Positions 1 through 9,239 of a stretch of DNA of 64,000 nt are shown here, one piece after another; position 1 is the first letter of the stretch, and every line of letters begins with the position of its first letter. Position numbers and translations under genes: made by a program. This stretch comes from Chersky-840 sp050011815. Its GTDB lineage: Bacteria > Actinomycetota > Acidimicrobiia > Acidimicrobiales > UBA8190. Under the pieces are notes generated by a model. That model made no database searches. It saw nothing but the letters and a program-made list of their open reading frames with translations, and had not been told where the DNA came from. Location of the stretch: the NCBI GenBank assembly GCA_050011815.1, contig JBEKIJ010000003.1, positions 124,001 to 188,000 on the forward strand, in the 5' to 3' direction.

Positions 1-90
1 GAAGGTGTCGTAGCCGGCGTCTTCGGCCGCCCGGGCCAGGGGACCGTAGAAGGTGGGGTCGGTCATCGACTCGGCGTAGCTGAAACGCAT
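1..90 (-). CDS. LLM-class (F420-dependent type) oxidoreductase, N-terminus only
   Basis: The ATG at 90 reads inward to the window edge and gives about 30 residues starting MRFSYAESMTDPTFYGPLA, followed by RAAEDAGYDTF. The pattern of a short beta strand, then residues for substrate entry, then a helix ending AEDAGYDTF is typical of luciferase-like monooxygenases, many of which use coenzyme F420 in Actinobacteria. Only the first strand and helix are visible, so the cofactor and substrate cannot be read. It is co-directional with and downstream of the SDR gene, 72 bases away, so the two may be co-transcribed. Confidence 0.65.
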   Translation of the reverse strand, partial: MRFSYAESMTDPTFYGPLARAAEDAGYDTF

Positions 91-162
91 GGGGGCCTCG
101 GTTTTCGAAGGGTGGATCGGTGAGGGTGCCTGCGATCGGTGAGGGGCGGGGGGCGAGGCCGG

Positions 163-1077
163 TCAGGCGTTGGGCTTCTCGCCCGAGGCCGCCGCGGCGC
201 GGATCTGGTCGAGGCGGTCGATCAGTCCCATGCGCTCCTGGCCCACCTCGTCGAAGCGGGCCGCGATCTCCTCGGGGGTCCAGCGACCCTCGGTGCGCAT
301 CGAGCGGAGCTCGACGGGCTGGTTCCAGACCGCGATGCGGCCGCCCACGGCCGTGTAGACCTGGCCGGTGACCTCCTTGGAGGCGTCGGACAACAAGAAG
401 ACCACGAGGGGGGCGACGTCCTCGGGGTCGCCCATCTCGGCCAGCTCCGAGGGGACGTTGGCGGACATGCGGGTGCGGGCCACGGGAGCCACGGCGTTGG
501 CGCGCACGCCGTAGCGGTGCAGTCCCACCGCGGCCGAGCGGACCAGGGAGACGATCCCGCCCTTGGCGGCGGAGTAGTTGGCCTGGGCCACGCTCCCGGC
601 GTAGGCGCCCGAGGTGAACCCGACGAGGGATCCCGACTCCTGCTTGCGCATGACGGCGGCGGCGTGGCGGAAGACGGTGAAGTGGCCCTTGAGGTGGGTG
701 GCGATGACGGCGTCGAACTCGTCCTCGGACATGTTGAAGAGCATCCGCTCCCGGAGGATCCCGGCCACCGCCACCACGCCGTCGATCCGACCCCAGCGGT
801 CAACGGCGGTGTTCACGATGCGCTCGCCGCCGGCCATGGTGCTCACGTCCTCGGCGACGGCCACGGCTTCACCGCCGGCGGTCTCGATCTCCTTGACCAC
901 GGCCTCGGCGACCTCGCTCGTGGGGTCCTCCCCCGCCAGGCCCACCCCGATGTCGGCCACGACGACCTTGGCGCCCTCGGCCGCGCAGGCCAGCGCGCAG
1001 GCCCGGCCGATGCCGCCGCCCGCCCCCGTGATCACGACCACCTTGTTCTCCAGGTACCCAGCCACGTTCCCTGCCAC
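163..1077 (-). CDS. Short-chain dehydrogenase/reductase (SDR), 304 aa
   Basis: This is an NAD(P)-dependent oxidoreductase of the classical SDR fold. The cofactor motif TGAGGGIGRA lies near residues 16-25, an acidic residue follows the second strand (VVVADIG, favouring NAD), and the catalytic Ser and YxxxK are seen in GFTSGAY and YSAAKGG (Tyr near 167). The C-terminus is about 50 residues longer than a minimal SDR, like the roughly 300-residue SDRs found in actinobacterial fatty-acid and steroid degradation clusters. The start is a GTG at 1077; a second GTG 12 bases inside is also possible, and neither has a clear Shine-Dalgarno. It is divergent from the acyl-CoA synthetase, and a KstR-like palindrome lies in the shared gap. 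A role in beta-oxidation-like metabolism is inferred from context; the substrate is unknown. Confidence 0.85.
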   Translation of the reverse strand: MAGNVAGYLENKVVVITGAGGGIGRACALACAAEGAKVVVADIGVGLAGEDPTSEVAEAVVKEIETAGGEAVAVAEDVSTMAGGERIVNTAVDRWGRIDGVVAVAGILRERMLFNMSEDEFDAVIATHLKGHFTVFRHAAAVMRKQESGSLVGFTSGAYAGSVAQANYSAAKGGIVSLVRSAAVGLHRYGVRANAVAPVARTRMSANVPSELAEMGDPEDVAPLVVFLLSDASKEVTGQVYTAVGGRIAVWNQPVELRSMRTEGRWTPEEIAARFDEVGQERMGLIDRLDQIRAAAASGEKPNA

Positions 1078-1543
1078 TCCCGTCTCGTCGGTGTCGGACC
1101 GGTCGGGCCCGTGCCGCTCGATCCGTCCCGGTCGGCTCGTGCCGTCGTGCGGCCCGAAATCTGACGGGACGTTAGCAACCGCGACCGGAGACTCCCCAGC
1201 CGGCGCCCGGCAGCACGGTGACGCCTTTCTCAGGATTCCGGCGAAGAGGGAGGGGAGAGATGACCCAGGTCAACCAACACATCGAGTTCGACACGTGCGA
1301 CACCGACCGCCGGGAGGGACCGGGCGTCGCGCGCCGGCGCCACGCTCGGGAGAAACACCAAGATCCGTGCCGGTGCGCTGTGCACCCCGGTCGTCGGGCG
1401 GCTTGCCCAAAGCGAGAACGCGTTCTAGTCTCTGGAGGCCCGCGTCGGGGATGGGGGACGTCCCGGGTGCAGCGCACGGGAACGGTCGGGGTGCCGCCGC
1501 ACGAGACACCGCACGAGACACCGGCGACAGGTGAGGAGCGACG
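1078..1543. other. Divergent intergenic region between SDR and acyl-CoA synthetase
   Basis: This 466-base gap holds no convincing gene. It should contain promoters for both flanking genes. The one strong element I can see is the near-perfect palindrome around 1414-1428, listed separately. Confidence 0.6.
1414..1428. promoter_or_regulatory. KstR-like operator candidate upstream of acyl-CoA synthetase
   Basis: The sequence GAGAACGCGTTCTAG contains a perfect 12-bp palindrome AGAACGCGTTCT. It fits the mycobacterial KstR consensus TNNAACNNGTTNNA at all fixed positions except the first T. It lies about 115 bases before the acyl-CoA synthetase start. KstR is the TetR-family repressor of steroid/lipid catabolism in mycobacteria and rhodococci; that a KstR homologue acts here is inference, and none is encoded in this window. 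Confidence 0.5.
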
Positions 1544-3094
1544 ATGACCGACTTCGGATTCTGGGCAATGGCGCAGGAGGAACCAGGGCATCTCGCCCTC
1601 GTGGCTCCCGACGGCACCGAGCTCAAGGCGGGCGAGCTGCTCGGTCGGGCCAACCAGGTCGTCCACGCCCTGCGCCAGCTGGGGCTGACCAAGGGCGACA
1701 CCATCGCCTTCGTGTTGCCCAACAGCGCCGAGGTGTTCGAGATCTACCTCGCCGCCATGCAGGCCGGGTGGTACATCGTCCCGATCAACCACCACCTCGT
1801 CGCCCCCGAGATCGCCTACATCGTGAAGGACTCCGGAGCCCAGGTCTTCATCGGCCACGAACGGTTCGCCGAGGCGTGTCTCGCCGCCGCCGACGAAGCC
1901 GAGATCCCCGCCTCACGGTGTCTCGCCGTCGGTGACATCCCGGGGTTCGCCTCCTACGCCCAGCTCCGCGACAACCAGAAGACGGACCTGCCCGCCGATC
2001 GCAGCCTGGGCGACACCATGAACTACACCTCGGGGACGACGGGCAACCCCAAGGGGGTGCGGCGGACACTGTCGGGGGCGGACCCCGACGAGATGGCCAT
2101 CGCCCTGGCCGGGATCCTCCTGCTCTTCGGCATCAACCCCCGCGACGACAACGTCCACATCGTGGGCTCGCCCCTGTACCACACGGCCGTGCTGCGGTTC
2201 TCGGGCGCCGCCATCCACATGGGCCACACCGTGGTCCTCATGGACAAGTGGAGCGCCGAGGGGATGCTCGAGCTCATCGAGCGTTACCGGGTGACGCACT
2301 CGCACATGGTCCCCACCCAGTTCCACCGGCTCCTCGCCCTCCCCGAGGACGTCCGGAACAAGTACGACCTCTCGTCGCTCCGGCACATGATCCACGCCGC
2401 CGCGCCCTGCCCGGTCGACACCAAGCACGCCATGATCGAGTGGTGGGGCCCGGTGATCGACGAGTACTACGCGGCCTCGGAGGGTGGGGGCACCATCGTC
2501 AACACCGAGGAATGGCTCACCAAGCCCGGGACCGTGGGCAAGCCCTGGCCGATCTCGGAGATCGCCATCTTCGACGACGACGAGAACCGGCTCGAGGCCA
2601 ACCAGATCGGGACCGTGTACATGGCCATGCAGAGCGCCGACTTCGAGTACCACGGCGACAAGGAGAAGACCCGGAAGAACCGGATCGGCAAGTTCTTCAC
2701 CGTCGGTGACGTGGGTTATCTCGACGACGACGGGTTCCTGTTCCTGTGCGACCGCAAGACCGACATGATCATCTCCGGCGGCGCCAACATCTACCCGGCC
2801 GAGATCGAGAACGTCCTCCTGGGCCATCCCAAGGTGGTCGACGCGGCGGTGTTCGGGATCCCCCACGAAGACTGGGGCGAGGAGGTCAAGGCCGTCGTCC
2901 AGCCCGTGGACGGCGTCGAGGGAACACCCGAGCTCGCCCAGGAGATCCTGGCCTGGTGCGAGGGCCGGCTGGCGAAGTTCAAGACTCCGAAGACCATCGA
3001 CTTCACCGACGACATGCCGCGCGACCCCAACGGCAAGCTCTACAAGCGCAAGCTGCGTGATCCCTACTGGGAAGGGCGCGAGAGGGCCATCTGA
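1544..3094 (+). CDS. Acyl-CoA synthetase (AMP-forming, FadD4-like), 516 aa
   Basis: This enzyme is expected to activate a carboxylic acid to its CoA thioester through an acyl-adenylate. The P-loop-like motif YTSGTTGNPKGV is near residue 160, the hinge motif DRKTDMIISGG near 402, and the C-terminal catalytic lysine lies in NGKLYKRKL near 496. Length and ending (DPYWEGRERAI) match the mycobacterial FadD4-type family rather than long-chain FadD15. The ATG at 1544 follows a GAGG stretch by about 8 bases. It sits opposite the SDR and may be controlled by the KstR-like site upstream. The acid it uses (fatty acid, steroid side chain or aromatic) cannot be told from sequence. Confidence 0.9.
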   Translation: MTDFGFWAMAQEEPGHLALVAPDGTELKAGELLGRANQVVHALRQLGLTKGDTIAFVLPNSAEVFEIYLAAMQAGWYIVPINHHLVAPEIAYIVKDSGAQVFIGHERFAEACLAAADEAEIPASRCLAVGDIPGFASYAQLRDNQKTDLPADRSLGDTMNYTSGTTGNPKGVRRTLSGADPDEMAIALAGILLLFGINPRDDNVHIVGSPLYHTAVLRFSGAAIHMGHTVVLMDKWSAEGMLELIERYRVTHSHMVPTQFHRLLALPEDVRNKYDLSSLRHMIHAAAPCPVDTKHAMIEWWGPVIDEYYAASEGGGTIVNTEEWLTKPGTVGKPWPISEIAIFDDDENRLEANQIGTVYMAMQSADFEYHGDKEKTRKNRIGKFFTVGDVGYLDDDGFLFLCDRKTDMIISGGANIYPAEIENVLLGHPKVVDAAVFGIPHEDWGEEVKAVVQPVDGVEGTPELAQEILAWCEGRLAKFKTPKTIDFTDDMPRDPNGKLYKRKLRDPYWEGRERAI

Positions 3095-3100
3095 CCCCCC

Positions 3101-3122
3101 GGACCGTCCCCGGACCGTCCCC
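3101..3122. repeat. 11-bp tandem duplication at gene end
   Basis: GGACCGTCCCC occurs twice in direct succession just after the acyl-CoA synthetase stop, between convergent genes. The following C- and G-rich stretch could fold, but I see no clear T-tract, so I do not call a terminator. Confidence 0.7.
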
Positions 3123-3180
3123 GGGGAGGCTCCCGGAGCGAACCTCGGGGGGTCATGGCGTCGGACGATGGCGTGGAGGG

Positions 3181-5853
3181 TCAGGTTCCCCGGGCGGCGC
3201 GCACCGCGTCGACGAGCGACAGGAGCCCGCGCACGTCGATGGGTTTGGCGAGGAAGCCGATGACGCCGCGGCCGAGGAGCTGACGGACCTGCTGGGGCGG
3301 GGCATCGGCGCCGATGATGGCTACGGGGATGTCCGCCGTCACGGGGTCCTCCGCCAGACGGTCGAGGACGACGTTCCCCGTCATGTCAGGAAGGGTGAGA
3401 TCGAGAAGGATCATGTCCGGGACGTGGTCGCGGGCGAGCTCGACGCCGAGTCCGCCCTGCATCGCCGCCAGGACGTCTGTGCCGGGGCGCCGGGAGAGCA
3501 CGCGCTCGACGAGATCGAGGGTCGTCAGGTTGTTCTCGACCAGCAGGACGCGAAAGGCGTGCGGGGGGGCTGACGGCTCGCCGAGATCGACGTCCGGGTC
3601 CCGCCCTCCGAGCGAAGGGGTCGTCCCGCCCGCGCCGACCGCACCCCTGTCGATCGCGATGCCGCTCGCCATCCTCGGGGCCGCCGGGGCCTTGACCGCT
3701 CCCGCTGGGTTCTCTGCACCCTCTGCGCTCTCTGCACCTGGTGACCCCGGGGCACCCTCGGCCGCGCCCACGGACCCGATGCCGGGGACAGCGCCGTCAC
3801 CGGCGCCGGCGTCGACGCCTTCAGGATCGGCGTCATCACCGGTGCCCGCACCCGGACGGGCTTCGGGGAGGTCGACGACGAAGGTGCTCCCCACCTCGGC
3901 GACGGACTCCACCGTGAGACTCCCGCCCATGCGTTCGCAGAGGTGGAGCGACAGCGCCAGCCCGACACCGGTTCCCTCGATGCCAGTCTGCTCCATGCCG
4001 AGGCGATCGAAAGGCACGAACACCCGGTCGAGGTCTTCGGCCCGGATACCCCTCCCGGTGTCGGCCACCGACAGCCGGAGGCGGTCCGGCGACACCGGCT
4101 CACAGGTGACGTCGACGCGTCCGCCCGGCTTGTTGTACTTGACGGCATTGGAGAGCAGGTTGAGCAGGACCTGCATCAGGCGCTGGCGGTCGGCAACGAC
4201 CACCTGTCCGTCCCGCCGGTCCAGGGCGGAGCGGATGACCACCTCGGCGCGCGCCGCAATGGGGTTCGTGAGCTCGAGAGCGTCCGAGACGATCTCGGCG
4301 AGACCCACCGGCGTCAGGGTGAGCTCGAGATACCCCGACTCGATCCGGGCGATGTCGAGGACCTCGTCGATCAGATCGAGGAGATGGCGGCCGGCCCTCA
4401 GGATGTGGTCGACGGCGTCGGCCTGCTGACCGGGGATGTCGTCCATCCGCACCAGCTGGGCGAAACCCAGGATGGAGTTGAGCGGCGTACGGAGCTCGTG
4501 GCTCATGCGGGAGAGGAAGTCACTTTTCGCTTTGCTCGCCTGTTCGGCAGACTCGCGCGAGATCTGCAGGAGCTGTTCGGACTCGAGCTTGTCACTGATG
4601 TCGCGCGAGACCATGACGGCGCCCGCGAAGTGGCCTTCGGCGTCGAGCACGGTCTGGGCCCGGGAATCCACCGTGACCCAATGGCCTTCGGCGTGACGGG
4701 CCCGATAGCGGAGATGGAGGTCCGACACCGCCCCGGTGACCATGCGGACGAAGAGCGAGGCAACGTCGTCGCGATCCTCGGGGTGCACGAAGTCGAAGAC
4801 GTTGGCGCGAACGAAGACCTCGTGACGGTGACCGAAGAGCGCGCTCTGGGCCTCGCTGATCTGATGGATCTTCCCGGCCCCGTCCATCAGGGTGATCATG
4901 TCCGGGCTGGCTCGGATGACAGAGTCGAGGAGGCGGTCACGGGCCGCCAACGCCTTCTCCGCGCCGCGGCGGTCTGTGGTGTCCGAGGCGATCCCACCGA
5001 TGGCGTAGGGGAGGCCCTTGTCGTCACGAAGCAGGAACCGGCTGACCATGAACTCCCGGACGCCCTCGACGGTCTGCATGGACTCGTCGCTGACGAAGGA
5101 GACCCCGTCCTCGAGGACCTGGCGGTCCCGTTCGGTGATCGAGGCGAGGTCCTCGTGCCAACACTCCACCGCGCTCAGGCCCACGGCCTCGGCCATCGGC
5201 ACCCCGGTGACGCGGCAGAACTCGTCGTTGACGAGGAGGTAGCGACCATCGAGGCCCTTCACGAAGATGACCGAGGTCGAGTACTTCACGATGGCCCGCA
5301 GCCGGGCCTCGCTCTCGCTGAGGTCGACCTCGTCACGCCGTCGGTCGGTGATGTCGCGTGCCGCCCCGTAGACCCGTCGGCGGCTCAGGTCGACGCGCGT
5401 GGTCCACTCGAGCCATCGCCATTCACCGCTCCGGGTGAGGAAGCGGACCTGGGTCGGGCCCGCCTCGCCGTTCTCGGCCAACACCGCTTCGGCTGCCTTG
5501 TAGGCCTCCTTGTCGTCGGGATGGACCAGTTCGTCGAGGCGGGCGTTGAGGAGGTCTTCGGGCCCGTAGCCGAGGGTGTGCTCGAACGAGGGATTCCACC
5601 ACACCAGGGTGCCGGTGAGATCCGCGATGCAGAACATCTGCGCCGAGAGGTCGAGGAAGGTGGCCAGCTGGGCCCGGGCTGTCGGTAGTGGGCCCGTGCC
5701 CTCGACGACCGGGTCCCCCCGCCGCGCCACCGCCGCCAGGGCCTCCGCGGTCGGTGTCGCCGCCGCGCTCTCCACGGCCTCTCCGACCGGCGCGGCCATG
5801 GCCGTCGTGCCCGGGGCCCGGACGGGGGGAACGGGAGACACCCGGGGCGTCAC
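3181..5853 (-). CDS. Hybrid sensor histidine kinase: PAS x3, HisKA, HATPase, degenerate receiver; 890 aa
   Basis: This is a cytoplasmic sensor kinase with no membrane segment. About 60 Ala/Pro-rich residues are followed by three PAS domains (roughly 60-175, 180-300, 305-430; FVHPEDRDD and HPDDKEAY are typical PAS-to-PAC segments). The dimerisation/phosphoacceptor helix SHELRTPLN has its His near residue 451, and the ATPase has the N-box LLNLLSNAVKYN, DTGRGI and GTGVGLALS. After a long Ala/Gly/Glu-rich linker (about 665-770) comes a receiver domain with the phosphoacceptor Asp in LLDLTLPDM. The receiver has VEN in place of the usual acidic pair and IIGADA, lacking the switch Thr/Ser, so it may be a poor phosphoacceptor. 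The gene overlaps the stop of its upstream paralogue by ATGA, implying translational coupling. No DNA-binding response regulator is adjacent. Confidence 0.9.
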   Translation of the reverse strand: MTPRVSPVPPVRAPGTTAMAAPVGEAVESAAATPTAEALAAVARRGDPVVEGTGPLPTARAQLATFLDLSAQMFCIADLTGTLVWWNPSFEHTLGYGPEDLLNARLDELVHPDDKEAYKAAEAVLAENGEAGPTQVRFLTRSGEWRWLEWTTRVDLSRRRVYGAARDITDRRRDEVDLSESEARLRAIVKYSTSVIFVKGLDGRYLLVNDEFCRVTGVPMAEAVGLSAVECWHEDLASITERDRQVLEDGVSFVSDESMQTVEGVREFMVSRFLLRDDKGLPYAIGGIASDTTDRRGAEKALAARDRLLDSVIRASPDMITLMDGAGKIHQISEAQSALFGHRHEVFVRANVFDFVHPEDRDDVASLFVRMVTGAVSDLHLRYRARHAEGHWVTVDSRAQTVLDAEGHFAGAVMVSRDISDKLESEQLLQISRESAEQASKAKSDFLSRMSHELRTPLNSILGFAQLVRMDDIPGQQADAVDHILRAGRHLLDLIDEVLDIARIESGYLELTLTPVGLAEIVSDALELTNPIAARAEVVIRSALDRRDGQVVVADRQRLMQVLLNLLSNAVKYNKPGGRVDVTCEPVSPDRLRLSVADTGRGIRAEDLDRVFVPFDRLGMEQTGIEGTGVGLALSLHLCERMGGSLTVESVAEVGSTFVVDLPEARPGAGTGDDADPEGVDAGAGDGAVPGIGSVGAAEGAPGSPGAESAEGAENPAGAVKAPAAPRMASGIAIDRGAVGAGGTTPSLGGRDPDVDLGEPSAPPHAFRVLLVENNLTTLDLVERVLSRRPGTDVLAAMQGGLGVELARDHVPDMILLDLTLPDMTGNVVLDRLAEDPVTADIPVAIIGADAPPQQVRQLLGRGVIGFLAKPIDVRGLLSLVDAVRAARGT

Positions 5854-8414
5854 CGGGGCTCCCCGGTCCCGATCGACATCGCCTCGACGACCCGGAGAAG
5901 CTCTCGGATGTCGATGGGCTTGGTGAGGTAGGCGGCGACGCCGACCTCGCGCAACCGCTGGATCTGCGAGGGGGTGGCATCCGCGGTGATCACCACCACC
6001 GGGATGTCTGTCGTCCTGGGGTCGGCGTGGAAGGCGTCGAGCAAGGCCGTCCCCGACATATCGGGGAGGTGGAGGTCCAGGAGCACGAGATGGGGACGGT
6101 GCTCGCGTGCCAATTCGAGACCCAGGCTGCCCGACATGGCGGCGAGGAGCTCCACCACTCCCGACCGCGTCAGGACCTGCTCGACCAACTCGAGGTTGGC
6201 GAGATTGTCCTCGATGTGCAGGACCCGCAAGGTGGTGACGGTGGGGGCCTCGTCGAGGGGCGACTCCGGTCCCTGCGCCGGCACCTCGGGTGCCTCGGCG
6301 GTGGGGAGATCGACGGTGAAGGTGGTGCCCTCGCCGGGTTGGGAGTACACGGCGATGGTCCCCCCCATCCGTTCCACCAGGTACTTGGACAAGGTGAGCC
6401 CGACACCGGTGCCCTCCACCCCGCTGGACTCGGCACCAAGCCGGTCGAAGGGCTCGAACACCCGGTCGATGTCCTGGGGCTTGATCCCGTTGCCCGTGTC
6501 GGTGACGACGATCCGGACGACGTCATGGGAGACGGCTTCGACGGCGATGCCGACGCGGCCGCCCGTGCGGTTGTACTTCACCGCGTTCGAGAGCAGGTTC
6601 AAGAGGACCTGGAGGAGTCGTTGGCGGTCCGACAGGACGTGGAACGTGTCCGGGCAGAGCTCGAGGTCGGTGAGCAAGGTGATCTCACGTCGCTCGACCA
6701 GAGGGCGGGTCAGGTCGATGGCGTCCTTGAGCACCTGACGGATGGCCACGGGCTCCAACAGCAACTCGAGGTTGCCCGACTCGATCCGGGCGATGTCGAG
6801 GACCTCGTCGATCAGCTTCAAGAGGTGGCGGCCGGCCCGATTGATGTGGCCGACGGCCTCGCCGTGATGGTCGGGGAGATCGTCCATCTCGAGGAGTTGG
6901 GAGAAACCCAGGACGCTGTTGAGGGGGGTCCGCAACTCGTGGCTCATCCGCGACAAGAAGTCGCTCTTGGCCTTGCTGGCCTGCTCGGCGACCTCGACCG
7001 CGACATGCATGGCGGCTTCGATCTCGAGCTCGTCGGTCACGTCCCGAGAGACCACCACCGCTCCCACGGTCTTGCCGTCCTCTCCCACCATGGCCTGCCC
7101 GCGGGTGTCGAGCACGACCCACCGTCCATCTGCATGACGAACCCGGTACTTGAGGTCGACCTGGGTCTCGGGCTCCGAGAACACCTTGAAGGACTCCTCG
7201 CAGACCCGGGTGAAGTCGTCGGGGTGGACGAGGGTCTCGATCTCCCCGTGACGGGGGTCGCTCAGGTCGTAGCCGAGGATCCGGGCCGAGGCCTCGCTGA
7301 TCTCCCGCACCTGGCCCTGGTCGTCGATCACGGTGACGATGTCGGGACAGGCCCGGATCACCGTGTCGAGCAGGCGCTGGCGTTCGGCCAGGGCGCTCTG
7401 GACCCGGGTCCACTCGGTGATATCGGTGGCGATGGCGGCCATCCCCGTCACCGCACCCGAGGCGTCGAGCAGGGGGAACCTTGTCGTCATCATGACGTGA
7501 GGGCCGTCCGCCAGCGTCACGAGGTCGTCGCGCGTGAAGGCTTCCCCGCGGTCGAGCACCCGCCGGTCGGCGTCGTTGATGGGGGCACCGGGCCAGATCT
7601 CTGCCGCGGTTCTGCCCAGGACGTCTTCACGGTCGAGGCCGCTGGAGCGGAGGAACACCTCGTTGACGAGCACGTAGCGGCCCACCCTGTCCTTCACGAA
7701 GATGCCCGCCGTGGAGTGATCGAGGATGGCCTGCAGCCATGCCTCGTTGGCTCCGAGGGCGCCCTGGGCGGCGTGGTGGGCGGTGACGTCGCGGGCCGCC
7801 CCGTAGACGAAGCCGCTCTCGGGTGCCACGCGGGCCGTCCATTCGAGCCAGCGCCAGCTGCCGTCCTTGCACCGGTACCGGGACTGGATCCCGGCGGGCT
7901 CGACGTCGACACCGGTCTGGGCGAACAGAGAGACGGCCCGGTCCATGTCGTCGGGGTGGATGAGGTCGACCAGCGGCACCCGGGCCAACTCGTGCTCGCT
8001 GTACCCGAGGAGGGTGGCGGCGGCGCCGTTGTTCCAGACCAGGCCCTGCTCGAGGTCGAAGACCGCGAAGATCTCGTTCGACATCTCCAAGAAGACGGCC
8101 AGATCGTCGTCGGCGAGCTCCCCGGGGACGACGGCGGGCGCGTTGATCGACGCGACGGTGCCCGCCCCCGCACCGTCCCCGTCGGCCGGCGACGAGGGTG
8201 CGCTGCTCTGGCCCGCTCTTTCGGTCAACCCAGCCGTCCTCACCTTGGGCCGGGCCCAGAGGCCGGCCACCCAGTTGGGTATCGGCGCGTGTCGTTGTTC
8301 TGTTGAGACGGGCACCACGCAGAGTGGCTGAGGCCGGCTGGCGCCGGCCAGGGTGACGTGAATTCCCTGTTCAGGGCCCGGTCCGGCCCTTCCGGCGGGA
8401 TCCCGGGTGATCAC
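5850..8414 (-). CDS. Hybrid sensor histidine kinase: PAS x3, HisKA, HATPase, receiver; 854 aa
   Basis: This is a paralogue of the downstream kinase with the same layout: three PAS domains, a HisKA helix with SHELRTPLN (His near residue 490), a HATPase domain (LLNLLSNAVKYN, DTGNGI, GTGVGLTLS) and a C-terminal receiver. This receiver looks intact (IEDN acidic pocket, LLDLHLPDM phosphoacceptor Asp, VITADA switch Thr, LTKPID lysine), in contrast to its neighbour. The start is uncertain. GTG at 8414 is the longest choice, but the first 100 residues are low-complexity and an internal GTG such as that before VPVSTEQRH is plausible. No transmembrane segment is visible. The signal sensed is unknown; PAS domains may bind haem, flavin or small ligands. 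Confidence 0.9.
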   Translation of the reverse strand: MITRDPAGRAGPGPEQGIHVTLAGASRPQPLCVVPVSTEQRHAPIPNWVAGLWARPKVRTAGLTERAGQSSAPSSPADGDGAGAGTVASINAPAVVPGELADDDLAVFLEMSNEIFAVFDLEQGLVWNNGAAATLLGYSEHELARVPLVDLIHPDDMDRAVSLFAQTGVDVEPAGIQSRYRCKDGSWRWLEWTARVAPESGFVYGAARDVTAHHAAQGALGANEAWLQAILDHSTAGIFVKDRVGRYVLVNEVFLRSSGLDREDVLGRTAAEIWPGAPINDADRRVLDRGEAFTRDDLVTLADGPHVMMTTRFPLLDASGAVTGMAAIATDITEWTRVQSALAERQRLLDTVIRACPDIVTVIDDQGQVREISEASARILGYDLSDPRHGEIETLVHPDDFTRVCEESFKVFSEPETQVDLKYRVRHADGRWVVLDTRGQAMVGEDGKTVGAVVVSRDVTDELEIEAAMHVAVEVAEQASKAKSDFLSRMSHELRTPLNSVLGFSQLLEMDDLPDHHGEAVGHINRAGRHLLKLIDEVLDIARIESGNLELLLEPVAIRQVLKDAIDLTRPLVERREITLLTDLELCPDTFHVLSDRQRLLQVLLNLLSNAVKYNRTGGRVGIAVEAVSHDVVRIVVTDTGNGIKPQDIDRVFEPFDRLGAESSGVEGTGVGLTLSKYLVERMGGTIAVYSQPGEGTTFTVDLPTAEAPEVPAQGPESPLDEAPTVTTLRVLHIEDNLANLELVEQVLTRSGVVELLAAMSGSLGLELAREHRPHLVLLDLHLPDMSGTALLDAFHADPRTTDIPVVVITADATPSQIQRLREVGVAAYLTKPIDIRELLRVVEAMSIGTGEPR

Positions 8415-8429
8415 CCACCGGCGCCGTCA

Positions 8430-8466
8430 GGGGCGGCCTCAGTCGGGGGGGCGGCCTCAGTCGGGG
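8430..8466. repeat. 17-18-bp tandem duplication at thioesterase 3' end
   Basis: The segment GGCGGCCTCAGTCGGGGG occurs twice in succession over the last codons and stop of the thioesterase gene, and a third partial GGCGGTCAG follows. It is one of many short tandem repeats at gene ends in this window. Confidence 0.7.
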
Positions 8467-9239
8467 GGGCGGTCAGCCTCGATGAACCCCAGGCGCCGGG
8501 CATCGGCGCGGACCTGCTCCACGGCCTCGGGCGAGTCGGAGTTCTCGGTGACAAAGGCGAGGAAGCGCTGGGGGACGAGCTCGATGAAGATCCCTTCGGC
8601 CTCGGCGGTGAGGGTGTCTCCGTTGTAGATGGCGCCGTAGGTGCGGATCTTGCGTCCGTCTCTCTCCATGAAGCGGGCCTCGAGGCGCAGCGGAGTCCGC
8701 AGGGGCGTCGGTTTGCGGTACTTGATGGTGAGGGTCCCCGTCATGCCGGGGCTGCCCGCCATGATGTTCGCCGCACCCAGCATCTCGTCGAACACCATGG
8801 CGATGACCCCGCCGTGGACACAGGTGGGGGGCCCTTCGTACTGGTAGTCGAAGGTGGCGGTCCCTCGCAGCTCGCCGTCCACCGCCTCGACCACCACCGG
8901 GGGGGCGACCGGGTTGGCGAAGCCGATGACGGGGCTCGTCGGGAAGAACTCCTGGGGGTCGCCCACCGGGTCGGGCTGGGCGCGCAACCGGCGACCCGGG
9001 CCCGCGGCCTGTTCGAGCCCGTCGGCGATCTGCTTGAGTGCCGCCGCGGCGACGTCGATGTCGGCGCCGTCGATGGGGAGACCCACCATGGCGCTCGTGA
9101 TGCGTCGCAGCTGGTGGGCCAGTTCGAACCGGGCGTCTTGCACCGGGGGGTGGGGTTCCCCGGGACCGGGGAGTCCGCCTCCCGGTGAGATGCCGAAGTC
9201 CGAGACACCCAGCTCGCCCGGGGGCTGTGGATCGGACAT
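8457..9239 (-). CDS. PaaI-type hotdog thioesterase family protein, 260 aa
   Basis: The C-terminal half is a hotdog fold with the diagnostic CVHGGVIAMVFDEMLG (near residues 141-156), the HGG-type signature of PaaI-like acyl-CoA thioesterases; it is followed by TLTIKYRKPTPLRTPL. The N-terminal 90 residues are a helical extension seen in actinobacterial members. The ATG at 9239 overlaps the crotonase stop as TGATG, so the two are surely co-translated. I infer that it hydrolyses a CoA thioester made or consumed by the crotonase, or acts as a proofreading thioesterase. An alternative is a dehydratase-type hotdog protein, but the HGG motif argues for a thioesterase. Confidence 0.85.
   Translation of the reverse strand: MSDPQPPGELGVSDFGISPGGGLPGPGEPHPPVQDARFELAHQLRRITSAMVGLPIDGADIDVAAAALKQIADGLEQAAGPGRRLRAQPDPVGDPQEFFPTSPVIGFANPVAPPVVVEAVDGELRGTATFDYQYEGPPTCVHGGVIAMVFDEMLGAANIMAGSPGMTGTLTIKYRKPTPLRTPLRLEARFMERDGRKIRTYGAIYNGDTLTAEAEGIFIELVPQRFLAFVTENSDSPEAVEQVRADARRLGFIEADRPPD

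Noticed and set aside
5688..8306. A long open frame of over 800 codons on the plus strand opposite the upstream kinase.
   Set aside because: It is antisense to a clear PAS/HisKA protein and has no family motif; the high G+C content keeps mirror frames open.
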